DNA of 64,000 nucleotides from Ilyonectria destructans (GCA_020740775.1 JAHEWK010000007.1:2914001-2978000); one strand, 5' to 3'. Shown: positions 22,273 through 34,652, numbered from the stretch's first letter. Notes: generated by a model not told the origin, from the sequence alone. Program-made: numbers and translations.

Positions 22273-25200
22273 ATGGACAGCATCCTCCTGGACGTTATAC
22301 CACTGCCCCCGGAGCAAACTCGAGATCCCGACCACGCACAGCCGTTGCAGGAAGTTGAGGCTGAGATTAGCCCACCAGCACCATGCGGTAATGATAGCTA
22401 CGGAGCCTACTTCCTCGAGTTCATTCACCTCATATTCGCGACCAAGATTCCTATCTTCAGCCCAACCGTCACCAATGCGAGACAGACTCTTGCGGGCACG
22501 GGCACGCTAGGCCGCGGCGGCCAGTATCTGGTGGATAGGATATATGACAATCAGCGGTAAATTGCCCTCCCCTGATCATGTCGGACATGTCAGTTTCTAA
22601 TCTCAGGGGTGCCGCAGGTGGTCAGACAAGCTCCAAGCTGGCTCCGAGTCCAGCGTAGTGTATAAGCGACTAGCTGACCAGGGAGCAGTCGACTATGCGA
22701 CGGTGCGTTCCCGTGAGAGAGATATGCTCGAGTCTCTGGTCCGCGAGGTCAGGCTCTTGTGTCAACTGCGAGATCACAAAAACATCACCAAGCTTCTCGG
22801 AGTTGCATGGGAGCAGGTGGACGCGGGGAATGAAGTGCGTCCCATGCTCGTGATCGAACTCGCCCAACTCGGATCGCTCCATACGCTCCTACGGCCCGAG
22901 TCAACAAAGACACTCCCATTTTCACAGAAGCGAGAGCTCTGTTTTGATATAGCGCAGGGAATGTCAGCCATCCACAGCTACGGCTTCGTGTGGGGAGATG
23001 CAAAACCCGACAACGTGCTCGTCTTCGAGGACGAGCGGCGGCTTGGTGGAATGACGGCCAAGCTCAGCGATTTTGGCATCTGCGAGACGCAATTTACGCC
23101 CCAGACGCAGTTTCGTGGTTTTACTTTGCCTTGGGTTGCTCCTGAGGTGAGCCCCGATACCCGCCTTCACCCACGACCCAAGCCTGCGATTGGGTTTGAG
23201 GAGATGGTAATGGCAGAAGTCTATGCTTTTGGAATGATCGCCTGGATGGTTGCAATGGACGGCTGCCAGTTTGAACGGTCACTCTGGGTGGACAACAGCT
23301 CTACCTCGACCCAAGAAGACGATGGGAGACAACTCTCAGAGCGAGTGTCCCGAGAGGAGATTACAATCAGACAAAATGACCCGATATCGCCAGAGGCCAT
23401 GACGAAAATTGCCCAAGACTCTGTGTGGAATTATCTCAGGAAGGAATCCAAGCCCCTCGCTTCCCACGCAGATAGCTGCCTCATGCTTTCCATCCTTAAA
23501 CAATCACTTCATTATGAGAGGAAGAAGAGGTCGGCCAACATGTCTTGGTTTGTAGCTTGTCTTGCACAGGGTCACCAACTGTACGTGGATTCAACGCCGG
23601 AGCGATCTTGTCCATGATTGTAAACTAACATTCGACGTGTATAGATCCACCTATAGCAGCGTTCATATTCCAGACTTCGCGGGAGAGTTTGATCAGGACT
23701 ATCTTTCGTCAACATATGGGTCATGTACTTACCTCAGCCCTGTAGCAGACGCTATATTCGACAAACTACAGCGTTATGCGGTGCTAAACAACTCGGCGGC
23801 AGGCTTCTTCCAGTTGGCCATCTTCCACTTTGTTGGATTTTACGTCCCGAGGGATTTGGCTATGGCCGCCGAACTGATGCGCAAATCCGCGAGCATGGGG
23901 TTTGAGAAAGCTTTTGCCTTGCTTCAACGAGTCGAGACGGCAAAATCCTTGTCAGATATTGACTCTGAAGGCGGTTTGACTCTCGACGAAGACCTCATTG
24001 ACCTCTCGAGCGCCAACAGCTCGGATGTGGAATGGCTTGTCACAGCAGCGCTAGGAGGATCTTGGATGGCAGCCGAAGATCTTCGAGACACAGATGAAAA
24101 TCTTCTTAGCCACGTTGTGGGGCTTTGCCATTCCGCTCGCGTGGGTTACAACATCCACGAAGCAGAGAATGGGAGCCGCATGCACCGTGCTGCTTTGAGT
24201 GGTCAGGCTCCGGCTTTGCTCTGTTACTTGGAGGAGGAGGAATCAGCCATTAACACCAGGAACAGCCTTGGAGAGACGTTACTTATCTGCGCTATGAGAG
24301 CTGGTCAAGCCGATATCGTTCAATTGTTGCTCGAACGTGGAGCTGACGTTGAGGTCCATGACAAACGAGGTGTAACTGCTCTGCACTGGATTATTACCTT
24401 GGACAAGACTGAGATAACGAAAATAGAGGCATTTCTCCAGGGTGTTATGTGTGACGTGCGAAGCCACGAGTCAGTTCAACATTCGCAGCACTTTGGCGCT
24501 ACTCTAGAGGCCGGAACACCCTTGGATTGGGCTGTCGATACGAGAAATGAGGCTGCGGCCCAGTTCTTTCTTGGCCTCGGCGCGAATCCCTTGCTCCAGA
24601 CAAAAGGCAGGACTTCTGCACTTCATCGCGCTTCTGGTAGACATGATGTTACGATGAGCAGAATACTTACGACATCAGCGACTTCCAACGTGGCCGACGC
24701 AAAAGGAAATATGCCTTTGGCGTACTGTTTCGATCCGGGATTTGAGGTCGAGAGGCATTTGATCAATGCCTCTTGTCCAATGTCTCTGACCCGACAGATC
24801 CAGCTCTTGCTTAGCCTACAAGCAGACCCTGGGTATGTGAATTCTGCCGGGGAGGACGTCATATACTGCGCCGTGAGAAGTGGCGATAAGTCCATGCTCC
24901 AACAGCTCCTCGAGTGGGAGAAAGAACCCCAGCTCCAAAGCCTAATCTCCGTATTAACCCGTATCGGCGGGCCAAACTCATGGAGCTCTCTTCGCAGAGC
25001 AGTCTACGTGGAAGACGTAGAAGTCTTTCGTCGTCTGTGGACATGCTTGAAGCCCGAGGACCGAGTCGGAGCTCTTAGCGAGAGAAGCCCAGACGGCCTA
25101 CACTTGATGCACGAGCTCTGCTTTTGCTCTAGTCAGCGAGCAGGCGCAGGCTCAGCATCCATTGCGAAGATTATTCTGGACGACATGGAGGTGGCAGGCG

Positions 25201-27113
25201 AAGACTGGTTTCCAAGAGACATCCGACTGTCGAAATGGAGAGACCGCCCGCAATTCACTGCATTCCAGCTTGCCGTCCTCTGTCAAAGGCTCGACCTAGC
25301 AGATCTTCTCGTCAAGCATGGTGCCAGCCCTCTCGCAGGTCTCGAGAAGATGCGATTTCTTGGCTTTCTAATCGAGTACCAAAAGTACAAGGCCGTGGAT
25401 TTAAGCACCTGGGTTTCTCGCGTGGAGCTCGATCGCGTTCCCAACGCATTGAGACGATTCCCGCATCCTACAACCATTGAACCGTCCATTGCCTATCTCC
25501 TTGGAAACGATTCTAAGTGGTGGGACAAGGCGACAGATTCGTCGGACTGGCTGTACAGGACTATGGAGATGGATGATACTGACTTCTGCGCCAGGTGGCT
25601 GCGTCGCGTTGGATTGCCGACCTTGTTGCGATATATCATCTACTCCGGGCCCGACCAGGACGCTGATCACGACCCCATGATGAGCAGACGGCCCGGCTTA
25701 GTTATGTCGATGCGGTCTGCGCTCGACGTGCTCCCAAACCCCAACGAAGACCACGCGGTTGAGCTCTTCGGGACGTCCGGTGCAGCTGACGCAAACGCCC
25801 TCGCCTTCCAGCATAGGGCGCGCCATGTCGCCGACTTTGGCTCCTTTCTAGTTGCCTATCGGAGAGACACGATGATGAATGCGGCCTACGGTCATGAATT
25901 CGTGACAGCCGTAGAGTCAGCCTTTGATATGCTCATGACAAGCCCCTATCCCGAGGCAACCGAGAAAGTCTTCCATCTGGTGGCGGATCATTTCTCCGGC
26001 AAGGCCCATCTCAATTTTCCCTACTACTACTATTTACCACACGGCCGGACGTGCCTTCGTAACCTCGTCCGCCGGGAAACGGTGCTTCACCGGGCGATCC
26101 GGGCGCAGAAGCCGTCCATTGTTCGGCTCTTGCTGGAGAATGACGCCGACTGGGAGATGGCAAACATCAGCTGGCAGTCTCCTCTGCGCCTCGCTACACT
26201 CATACACGAGGGCAGAGAACCCGATCGCCATACCAACCACGGTTCGTTTATGCAGCGCGTTAGCCCGGTGCATCCTCCCTCTCGCGTGGCTGTCAATGCG
26301 AGAAACTGCTCTGATGACAAGGCGGGAGAAGTGCTTCACCTCTTGGAAGACCACGCCGGCTCCCGGCCACGAGCATGGCACAGTGAGCTCTGGCCCAGCG
26401 GTCTGGGCCGCGCCCTGGGTGAGGTTCACTGGCCGTGGAGCGAGTATGAGACGGATGATCTCGGCATCCGTTTTCTGATCTTCTATGCGCTTCTCCTCGG
26501 GATCCCCTTAGCACTATTCTGGTATCCGTTGAACTTCTGGTCACAAGTTACTCCAGGGTGGATTGACTCGGTCTGGCTCCTGGTTGGCCACAGCTGGTTT
26601 GATACGTTCCTTGGCGGCCTGCGAAGCTTTGAGCTGGCTGACTGCTACATGGCTGCCCTTGAGAATGGAACGAACCCGCGGCAGATCTGCACAGCTAACA
26701 CGTTTGCATCTCTACAGGAGATTCGTCAGTCTCTATTCCCCGCATACCTCGAGATGGTTAACGTGACGAATTCTCTATTCAACGTGTGGGATGACTGCTA
26801 CAACGGCTCCTATCCTACCAACAACTCTTCGCTCCCGTTGTGGCAGCGGGATGACGAGCATTGGATTCCCGGCTGTCCGACCTACTTTTGGAATGATACG
26901 CGGTTTTGGGAGTCACTGGTCATTTACACGCAAAGGACGGAAGCATTGATTTACGAGAAATGCACCTGCGAGTGTCCGGAGAAAGGCCAGCCCAACAAGA
27001 CTGTTGCCCCGTGGAGATCACACATCTTGCCTCCGGTTTGTCGCAGCCCCTCACAATGCGTATCGATTATTCACGAGTTTTTGTCAAAGAATGCGAGGGA
27101 AAATAACGCTTAG
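22273..27113 (+). CDS. Receptor-like protein: kinase - Sel1-like segment - ankyrin repeats - membrane helix - sequon-rich tail
   Basis: Three exons, 22273-22556, 22618-23580 and 23645-27113, give 1571 residues exactly in frame. The kinase spans about 80-400: VVYKRL (likely ATP Lys, about 109), WGDAKPDNVLVF (catalytic Asp about 220), LSDFGICE (DFG about 245-250) and LPWVAPEV. The HRD His/Arg are replaced by WG but Asp, Lys and Asn remain, so activity is possible. A Sel1-like unit follows (DLAMAAELMRKSASMGFEKA). Ankyrin repeats run from about 600 (LLICAMRAGQADIVQLLLERGADVE) in parts, with further units near 820 and 1240. One hydrophobic helix lies near 1357-1380 (IFYALLLGIPLALFWYP), and the last 190 residues hold many Cys and sequons (NVTN, NGSY, NNSS, NDTR, NKTV). 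Topology with cytosolic kinase and external tail is inferred. Confidence 0.85.
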
Positions 27114-27189
27114 TTTCGGTAATTTGATCATTTGTGCCTTGATTTTGAAGGAGAAGTAACCATCTCAGCTGAGCCAGCCGCAATCAAGT

Positions 27190-28852
27190 TCAAATGTCAT
27201 ACGGGAGCCTTGTGCGAGTCCCAGTCCAGTCGAGATAGTAATTAGGCTGCATCAGTCTGTCAGGAAGCCTAGTAGAGTCCATGCGTGCTCTAGCAGGCGT
27301 GACCCAGAACGCAAGCTGTTTCCATTTCCCCCAGTACGTCGCTTCGAGACCAAGGTCAGCATATTCCCTCAGTATCCAGTCAACAATCAGATGCCGGTGC
27401 GCCATGTGGTGCAACAGGACATGCATCGCAAATGCCAGACAGGCAAAGATAGCGACAAAAACAAGCACTTGCTGCAGCACCATACGCGCGATGCGCAACC
27501 ATCCCGTGCGTCGCGCGAATACAACCGTCTGTCTTACCCAGGACACAAGATTGAAGACTCTGTGAGGCTGCCAGGGTCGAAACTGCTTGGAGTCTGGGGT
27601 CGAGATGTTGCGCTGGTAACCCACGATGGTGGCTGCGAGTGGCCCGGACGAGTGAAGATGTTGAGCCGAGTACCGGCAGACGAGCCAGAAAGCTGGGCCG
27701 ACGACAGTGACGCGAAGCGCAACCCATACCAAGTGAAGCCGGACCAGTTTATGGATAGCCCCCGGCTGCTCTACAAGAAGAGCATAAGACCTCTCTTCCG
27801 AAGGCTCGTTGTAGTGTGTATCCATCAACAGGTCCATGGAATACCAGTACGGCACAAAGTCCGCGATGGAAAAGGCAGCCACCAACAAGAACACGGGAAT
27901 GGTCAAGTCGAAGTCAAACAATCTGAAATGGAAAAGCTTCGAGTCCCAAAAGTGTTTCCGAATAAGGTTGGGCTCGAAACCCGTCCGCCTGGCTACTACG
28001 CGCCTAGATTGAATTATGCCGAGTAAGCCGAATGACGTTCCTCTTGCGGAAGAAGGATATGGTGTGTAAAGGAGGGCAATCTAATGCGGACTCACGCAAT
28101 ATGGAAGATCCATAGACGACCATAGGCGACAGCAACTACTGCATGTATCCCAATCATCATAGCACATATGAATGTATCCGAACGCTTGTCCTGCTCGGCA
28201 AAGCTGTGCGGTAGGACCGCGATCAGAAACCCCGAAAGACGCGTAAACAGACTCCAGACGGCCAGCGGGACGAGGCCGCGAAGAAACCAGATACCTCCGC
28301 CCGCCCAGAACCTCAATTGACCAAGGGCTGTAGCCAAGTCTCTTGTGGCGAGCATCTCGTCTTCGGGAGGTGTCACATAGAGTCTCCTAACGGTCGAACT
28401 GACGACCCGAAACAAAGAAATGACCCACCGCGGAACATGTGCATAGTCTCCCCGCGACGATCTAGGATGATAGTTATGAGGGTAGACAAACCAGTCTGGA
28501 TCGTCATCCGAGTCCGTGTCTTGACTGTAATTATCTGCGAAATGTGCGTCGGTACGTAAGAGCGCTAGTTTTGGTTGCATACTGTCTTCGACGCAAACTA
28601 GAATAAGACAGAGATGGAAAACGTAAAAGAGCTAACGGGGAATGGTCAGTACCGTAATGATAGAAATGCGGGCTTCGAAGATATCTGCCCGGTTTATCTA
28701 CTTCATACCACATGCTTTAGAACGAGCGCACCGAAGAACAGGAACCAGAAGATATATTGCTGTAGGGGAGGGCTTTCTGAGACGAGAACGATCAGGCCGG
28801 AGCGCTGAAAACGCCATGAAGTGGACGGAATTGCAGTTTGGGGATCGGACAT
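27190..28852 (-). CDS. Multi-pass membrane protein of unknown function
   Basis: Three exons, 28852-28709, 28631-28096 and 28003-27190, sum to 497 codons plus stop with canonical borders (GTATGA/CCCCGTTAG; GTGAGT/AATCTAG). Hydrophobic helices: near residue 35-60 (FWFLFFGALVLKHV joining LFYVFHLCLILVCV), about 140-165 (IWFLRGLVPLAVW), 185-205 (TFICAMMIGIHAVVAVAY), 270-285 (VFLLVAAFSIADFVPYW), 330-345 and 410-430 (VLVFVAIFACLAFAMHVLL). An acidic loop (DTDSDDDPDW) follows the first helices. I recognise no family. It ends 76 bp from the 3' end of the kinase-ankyrin gene, converging on it, and could be a partner in the same locus. Alternatively it is an unrelated neighbour. Confidence 0.7.
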
Positions 28853-29184
28853 GTTTAAGCCTTTTGTAAAAGAAGGTTAGCTAACCTCTAAACAGAATTT
28901 GGAGGGGTAAGGGTTCTTATATACCTCCGTCAGTATGCTGCTGACAAATCTCTACATATTTGGGGTCCATAAAGCTGAAGAGCCTTATGCTATATTCCTG
29001 TCTATGGATTTCCGTTGAACTACTAAGCCATTGAGGCAAAAGAGGAGCTCTGTTACTATAGCCTATAAGGAAGTAGTATATACACCTAGTCTCTTCAACG
29101 ATTTATGATTATAAATGAGGACCAGAATAGACATGGAGAGAAAAAGTAAATATATAAGTAGTCAGCTGCGCCATCTGGAACCCA
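28853..29184. other. Intergenic region
   Basis: AT-rich (about 28900-29180), no gene seen; promoter region of the 497-residue membrane protein gene. Confidence 0.5.
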
Positions 29185-30039
29185 ATGAACAGTCTGCTCT
29201 CTGACGAGGACAAGAAGAAGCTGTCGGTTGACTTTGACAAGGCACTGGAGCTAGGGTCCAAGGTCGATGGCAAGTGTGGCTTCTTAGTGGATTTTGGGGT
29301 GTACTTGTTGATGCAGCTGAAGTTTACGGTTACGCTGGAGATGCCTAAAATGAAACAGTCGGACATGAGGACGGTGACGACCCGCGAACTGACGGCTAAC
29401 GCGAATGAAAGGGGCAATGTGTTGCCTGACACGAATAAAAACGAAAATAAAGACGACTTCCGGTTCATTGTGAGGTGGGCTATTAACGATTGCCTGATAC
29501 CATTCGGGCGAGGTGGAGCTGGAAAAGTTCAACTTTGTGCAGCCATTTAAAATGTTCCGGACAACCTTTGACGAGCTGCTCGACTCTGTGTAGAACGAAG
29601 TCCTTAGTGAAGTCAACGTGGAGGAAGTCGGCAAGAAGATTCCGGGGAATCCAGAGGTGCTTGGCAAGTTGTTGGTCAAGGTTATGGTTGGGGAGTTGGC
29701 CCAGGAGATGGTGGAGAAACTCGTATGCCGGAAGCCGCAGCAACCTAAGGGCAAAGAGAATTTCAAGAATCGGACTAAGGAGCCGTATGATAAGGAGTAA
29801 AAGGACATGGAAGGAGTTACATTGAAGATAGGATATAGATGATGTTGATAAGGTGGCTGATAGACGAGGAGAAAGTGGTGAAGGCGGACGTGATACGGGA
29901 GGAGGAGGTGATGGTGATAAAAGCGACAGTGGAAGCAGTCCGTTATAACCACGAACAGGAAGGGACTCTTTACATCACCAGCAAACTTGGCCTTCACGTC
30001 GACTTCACCATGGTCTCCTCCAAGCGGTTCGTAGATTGA
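29185..30039 (+). pseudogene. Broken gene of unknown family (Lys/Glu-rich)
   Basis: Three consecutive plus-strand frames read like natural protein but do not join. First, MNSLLSDEDKKKLSVDFDKA to about 29540. Then a different frame gives EVELEKFNFVQPFKMF, a TAG stop, VLSEVNVEEVGKKIPGNPEV and MVGELAQEMVEKLV, then TAA. Finally MMLIRWLIDEEKVVKAD to TGA at 30039. No splice signals link them convincingly and the minus-strand frames have shadow-like composition. No domain recognised. Best read as a decayed gene; a multi-exon gene with poor introns is the alternative. Confidence 0.35.
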
Positions 30040-31373
30040 GCAGTATTTCAATTGACGATCTCAAAAAAAAAAGAAAACCTTGGCGAGAAGAGCGATAAGT
30101 TTTTCGAGGACTATGTCTCTGTTAATGAAAGATTTATGCAAGCACGGACGATAACCGGCCACTCAATCCCAACAAGGCCCAATTCTTAACCGTTGACGGC
30201 AAAGAGCAACCGATCACAGCACAGGATCCCAAATTTTGCCTTGTTAGAACCGTGCTTGTATAAGTACACATATGGAATTCAGTAGACAGCACAGAGTTTG
30301 CTGCAAATGACTGGGCACGGCCAGAGATCTCTCACACACCGTGGCTCCGAGCCCCTCGGGGTGTCCAACTGAGCCTGGATTGAGTTGCTAATGTTGTGCA
30401 GATAGCGCTGCTGCCGGCGAACGAGGCCCCTAGTGACTTGGACATTCCCCTAGTGCATCCGAATGACCAGCTGCTGTCCATATCGTATTTCGCCCCGGCC
30501 GGCATAGGGCCCAGCGTGTTCCGTGTTGGAGTCGTCGAGATTGGGTACAAGCTGCTTTTCAGTAGCAAGATGGTCGAGGCCCGCGTCTCGAATACTTGAT
30601 AGCCTAGATGTTTAGCTAGATCACGAGCTGATAATCATGTGCACTTGCTGATCTTTTTGAGCTTCTGAAAGGTTAATTTCGATATTTTCCCAGAACAGAC
30701 TTACGCCACATTTGAGTCTCGCCGTGGGCTGTGTATTCACAGAGCTCATCGTCTGAGATTTGGGGGCCGAAGCGCTGTCATGCATCTCACCGTTCTCCGC
30801 CATCGGTTTTTCCTTGTCGCTGTTATTTTCGTGACTCAGGACTTGAAGGAACAGGGATATGTCGCCACTGGGCTGCAGCAACCGGCTAACCTCAATTGCA
30901 TGAAGATTGACCGCCCACCATTTTCATTCCCTAAAAATAATTAGGCGAGAGCGGATATTGCAGTTTCATAGGCCCGCGTAACGTGGAGCTTTTACCTAGC
31001 TGCATAGGAGCCTTGGCGGTCAGATATCTGGAACACAGGGGCTTAGAGAAAGTGAAGGTGGTAACTCAACCCCCTGCAGTGAAAAGAGGGCTGGGCGACC
31101 CTGCCAACCTGGACCGAAGGATTTTACTTCGACTGCCCCTGCGATGGAACGTAATCAATATTAAGGGCGATACTTATCCCTCGTCTGGCCCCACAAGTGC
31201 TTCGCCTCCTCAAGTATTTGTTTCCTCGATCCTTCACGGCATTTAATACGAGAGCGTTGACTCGCAGGCTGCCCGGGTCAAGTCCCACGACGAATCGACG
31301 CATTGTTCAGAGTCAATCACATAGGCCACGCCGACGGCCTGTAGTCGCCGACGACGAACCCGCCACACGCGCC
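30040..31373. other. Spacer with one short coding-like remnant
   Basis: A plus-strand frame from about 30400 to 30599 (IPLVHPNDQLLSISYFAPAG, ending VEARVSNT) looks protein-like but has no start, no domain I recognise, and is preceded by a possible intron acceptor (GCTAATGTTGTGCAG). The rest, including the promoter of the DUF6536 gene, shows no gene. Confidence 0.35.
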
Positions 31374-33708
31374 ATGTTTCAGCGTGCGAATCCATCTGTA
31401 GAGTCCAGAAGGCTACTACTCAATGAAGAGAGAGCACACTCACCCGTTGAGTTGGTTCCACTCGGGCAGAGCTCCTCCACTGCCGAAGCAAAAAATGCAC
31501 AGCCGACTTCAGGGCCGCGCCAATGGCTCCAGGGGTGGCGATCGGGGGCCATTTTCTTCGGCGCCGGTACATTCATCTCACTCTTCATCAACGTTTTCCT
31601 TGCCATTTGGACACACCGGCTCAGCGACGATGGTATCGCGGTTCTCACAACTACAAACTGCCACACCGTGGCCTCGTACAACACCTGGATACACGCAGGA
31701 GTGAATGCGATGAGCACGTTGCTTCTCAGCGGCAGTAACTACTGTATGCAGTGTCTGTCTGCGCCGACCCGAAACGAGGTTCAAAAAGCACACTCCAAGG
31801 GCATCTGGTTAGATATCGGTGTTTCTAGTGTTCGCAACCTGAGACATATTGCTGGTCATAAAATATTGCTCTGGGGACTGCTAGTCTTATCTTCAATTCC
31901 GCTGCATTTAATGTAATGTATTATTCCTTTCTTACTCTTGCGAAATAGATCCATCTAACATTCTTCCCAAGGTACAATTCCGCTTTCTTTATGTCGCTAT
32001 CGTCAAATAATTATATTGTATACATTGTCTCAGAGGACTTTTGGAGCAGTACCGAGAGCATGCCTACCATTTCTACTATTAGATTTTCTGATTTCGAACA
32101 CGATATTAAGAATTCTACGATCCATCTGAAGGAAATCAGGGACAGAATTCTTAAAAACCAAACCTCGGCAGAGTCATCCCAGCTAGGAATCTGGTATGAG
32201 GCTTTGGAAAATAAGGAATGCATCCAGAAGTATGCCCATGAATTTCTTTCGGATCGGCGTACCATTGTGATTACGACGGCCAGCAACAAAACTCTCGGTA
32301 AGCCATTTGGCTATGGGTATGACTACTCGCCAGATTCTTCCTGGTATCATCCATATCCGTGGTAAGCTGCCGCAGAAAAACGAATCCCCAGTGTATGGAT
32401 ACTTACCTCTCGAGTAGGATATGCCCCAACCCAACAGCCCCAATCCCAGGGTACCCATATGGATACTGCTTCCAGCACATTGGCGAAATCAAAAGTAACC
32501 CCGAAAATTGGCATCCGTTAGGCTATGAGGCGAAATCCTGCTACAGCGAAAGAGTCAAGCCGCAATGTTCTTTATACGCTAGCCTCCCGATATTCTACGC
32601 TATTTCCGTTTGCAATCTACTCAAGCTTTTAGTCATGTTGTTCGTTGCGTTTGGCCTCCGAGGACGACCACTGATAACTATTGGCGATGCGGTCGAGTCG
32701 TTTCTCGATTCACCAGATTCAACGACGCAGAACCTGTGCTTGTTATCCAAGAAGGCTGTCACAAACAACAAGATTTGGCCTGCTACGGAACCACAAAGAG
32801 CGCTTCTTCAACCCCTTGCAGCTCAGGAAATGCGCTATAGGTGGTCAAGTGCCGTGAGTATACGAAGGTGGGCTTGGGGCACCATCATCCTCTTGCTGCC
32901 ATTCTCGACTGTTGTTGGACTCTTTGTCTTCACATGGGTCAAGACAAGCTCCTCTGTACCGCCGCTCTCGACGGGCTTCGGAACAACTCATGGCGCATCC
33001 CTCGTTCTGGGAAGGGGGTCACCGAAAGACATCACGAATGAGAGCCAGCGGATTTTGGTGTCGGCCATCATTGCGAATGTCCCTCAACTTTTATTTTCAT
33101 TCATCGCCTTCACCCTCAACGGCATTTTAACTACCATCTGCCTTGCCCAAGAATGGAACCACTTTTCAGACCCGCGACAGCGCAAGCCCTTGCGGGTGTC
33201 ATCGCCCCGGGGCGAACAGAGGTCAACATACTTCCTGCAACTGCCCTACCGACTCGGCCTTCCCTTTACTATCATCTCTGGGGTTCTTCACTGGCTCATT
33301 TCGCAGAGCATCTTCCTTTCCGTGGTGGCTTCTTATACCCCTTGGGGCTGGCTGGATAGCCGGGTGTATATTGCCACTTGCGGATACTCTTCTTTGGCGA
33401 TGCTCATGGTCATCCTGACTGGAATCCTCATTTTCGCCGGCATCGGCACTTTCAGGTTTTTGAACTACACAACTATCATGCCGCTCGTCGGAAGTTGCAG
33501 TGCAGCTATTTCAGCAGCGTGCCATGATCCAGGCAAGGATTGCGAGGTGTCCATTAAGCCGGTGCAGTGGGGGGCTGTGCCTAATGATGACGAGGACGGC
33601 GTGGGTCATTGTTGTTTCACGAGTGGTCATGTCGAGCGGCCAGTAGCTGGTCAATTATATGCTAGGTTTAAGAAGACCCATGTATGTAAGAATTTAGGGG
33701 CGATATGA
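31374..33708 (+). CDS. DUF6536-family multi-pass membrane protein
   Basis: Three exons, 31374-31912, 31972-32361 and 32418-33708, give 739 residues in frame. The N-terminal signature is typical of DUF6536: GWRSGAIFFGAGTFISLFIN, then NTWIHAGVNAMSTLLLSGSN followed by YCMQCLSAPTRNEVQKAHSK and LDIGVSSVRNLRHI, then LSSIPLHLMYNSAFF. A long loop with sequons (NSTI, NQTS, NKTL) lies between the second and third helix groups and is probably extracytoplasmic. At least five helices follow (LLKLLVMLFVAFGL; IILLLPFSTVVGLFVF; and others up to LTGILIFAGIG). These proteins are abundant in moulds and of unknown function. The start at 31374 is the first ATG; the upstream frame has no other. Intact. Confidence 0.9.
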
Positions 33709-33911
33709 ACGGTGTGGAAATCTTACATACGGAGTTCTGTGTTGAGGCATTTTGTGAACAATCAAGCGAATCCTCTATTGTGGGTCTGCGCTTACTTCCC
33801 AGGTCCCGCACCTTGCAAAAGTGTCATAATGACATAGTACATAGCGAGCCAAACTCTTCTTCTCAAACATACTGGCTGATAAGGAAACTCTCCGAATCTC
33901 AGGCAATCATT

Positions 33912-34652
33912 ATGGCGACTTCTCAAGCTGAAACAGATCCAGTCCCGAACCCGAAGCTATGCAAGTTATTCGAAGATGTCGAGAACAGCTTCAAAAGCAC
34001 CGACCTGGGCAGTGATCGTTGGTATCTTGTCGTTATTGCCTGTCTCTCGGCCAGCCGCGATCCCGAGGCTGCCAAGGATCTCTACCTCTATCTAGTCAAC
34101 AAATCCGAAAATGAACCCGGTGGACCCGGCAGAAAGGCACTCATCCGCCGGCTGCGGGAGGCGCTCTTGAAGACGATTTGTCTAGTGGGTGTGTGCAAGC
34201 CCATCGAGGCGATCCTGGCCATCAGTCGGGTGGAAAAGTCCGAGGACCGAGATCTAAGCACCACGCGCGAGGGATGGCAGGCGGATGAAGCAAACCACCA
34301 GCGGGCTATGGGTTGGTTCCAGCAGGTGTACACGCGCAACGCCACAGATACCATCGGTCTCTTCGACGCGCACAAGGACTTTGCGTGGGTCTCGGGGGAG
34401 ATCACGTACGGCTTGTTTCTATCTGATCGTCAGATCCTCGACGACATTGAGACGCAGCTTGTGGTGCTCCCTGCGATAATGAGCCAGGATCTGCGGACCG
34501 AGACACACTGGCACATTCGGGGGACACGCCGTATCGGTGTATCTAAGAAGGATGTGCAGGTCATATGGGACGCGGTCCAGGCTGTCTCGGACTTCTTTGA
34601 GTTCAAACTTACCCGAGTGCCCACAGTCGATGAGGTAGAGCACGATGTTTGA
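33912..34652 (+). CDS. AhpD/carboxymuconolactone-decarboxylase-like protein
   Basis: Intronless, 246 residues from ATG 33912 (MATSQAETD). RKALIRRLREALLKTICLVG followed by GVCKPIEAILAI is the conserved core of fungal CMD-like proteins (helix ending in VGVPK in most relatives). The E-x-x-C...H redox/decarboxylase residues of true AhpD or CMD enzymes are not apparent, so the catalytic role is uncertain. The same frame is open back to an ATG at 33705 overlapping the stop of the upstream DUF6536 gene (ATGA), but the intervening 69 residues are unlike the family, so the internal start is preferred. Fungal members often sit in secondary-metabolite clusters. Confidence 0.75.
   Translation: MATSQAETDPVPNPKLCKLFEDVENSFKSTDLGSDRWYLVVIACLSASRDPEAAKDLYLYLVNKSENEPGGPGRKALIRRLREALLKTICLVGVCKPIEAILAISRVEKSEDRDLSTTREGWQADEANHQRAMGWFQQVYTRNATDTIGLFDAHKDFAWVSGEITYGLFLSDRQILDDIETQLVVLPAIMSQDLRTETHWHIRGTRRIGVSKKDVQVIWDAVQAVSDFFEFKLTRVPTVDEVEHDV

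Noticed and set aside
29284..30051. 255-codon minus-strand frame
   Set aside because: His/Ser/Phe-rich composition typical of the reverse complement of Lys/Glu-rich coding DNA; no domain.
33705..33911. ATG overlapping the DUF6536 stop as the true start of the AhpD-like gene
   Set aside because: Bacterial-style coupling is not expected in a fungus and the extra 69 residues do not resemble the family; the ATG at 33912 is better.
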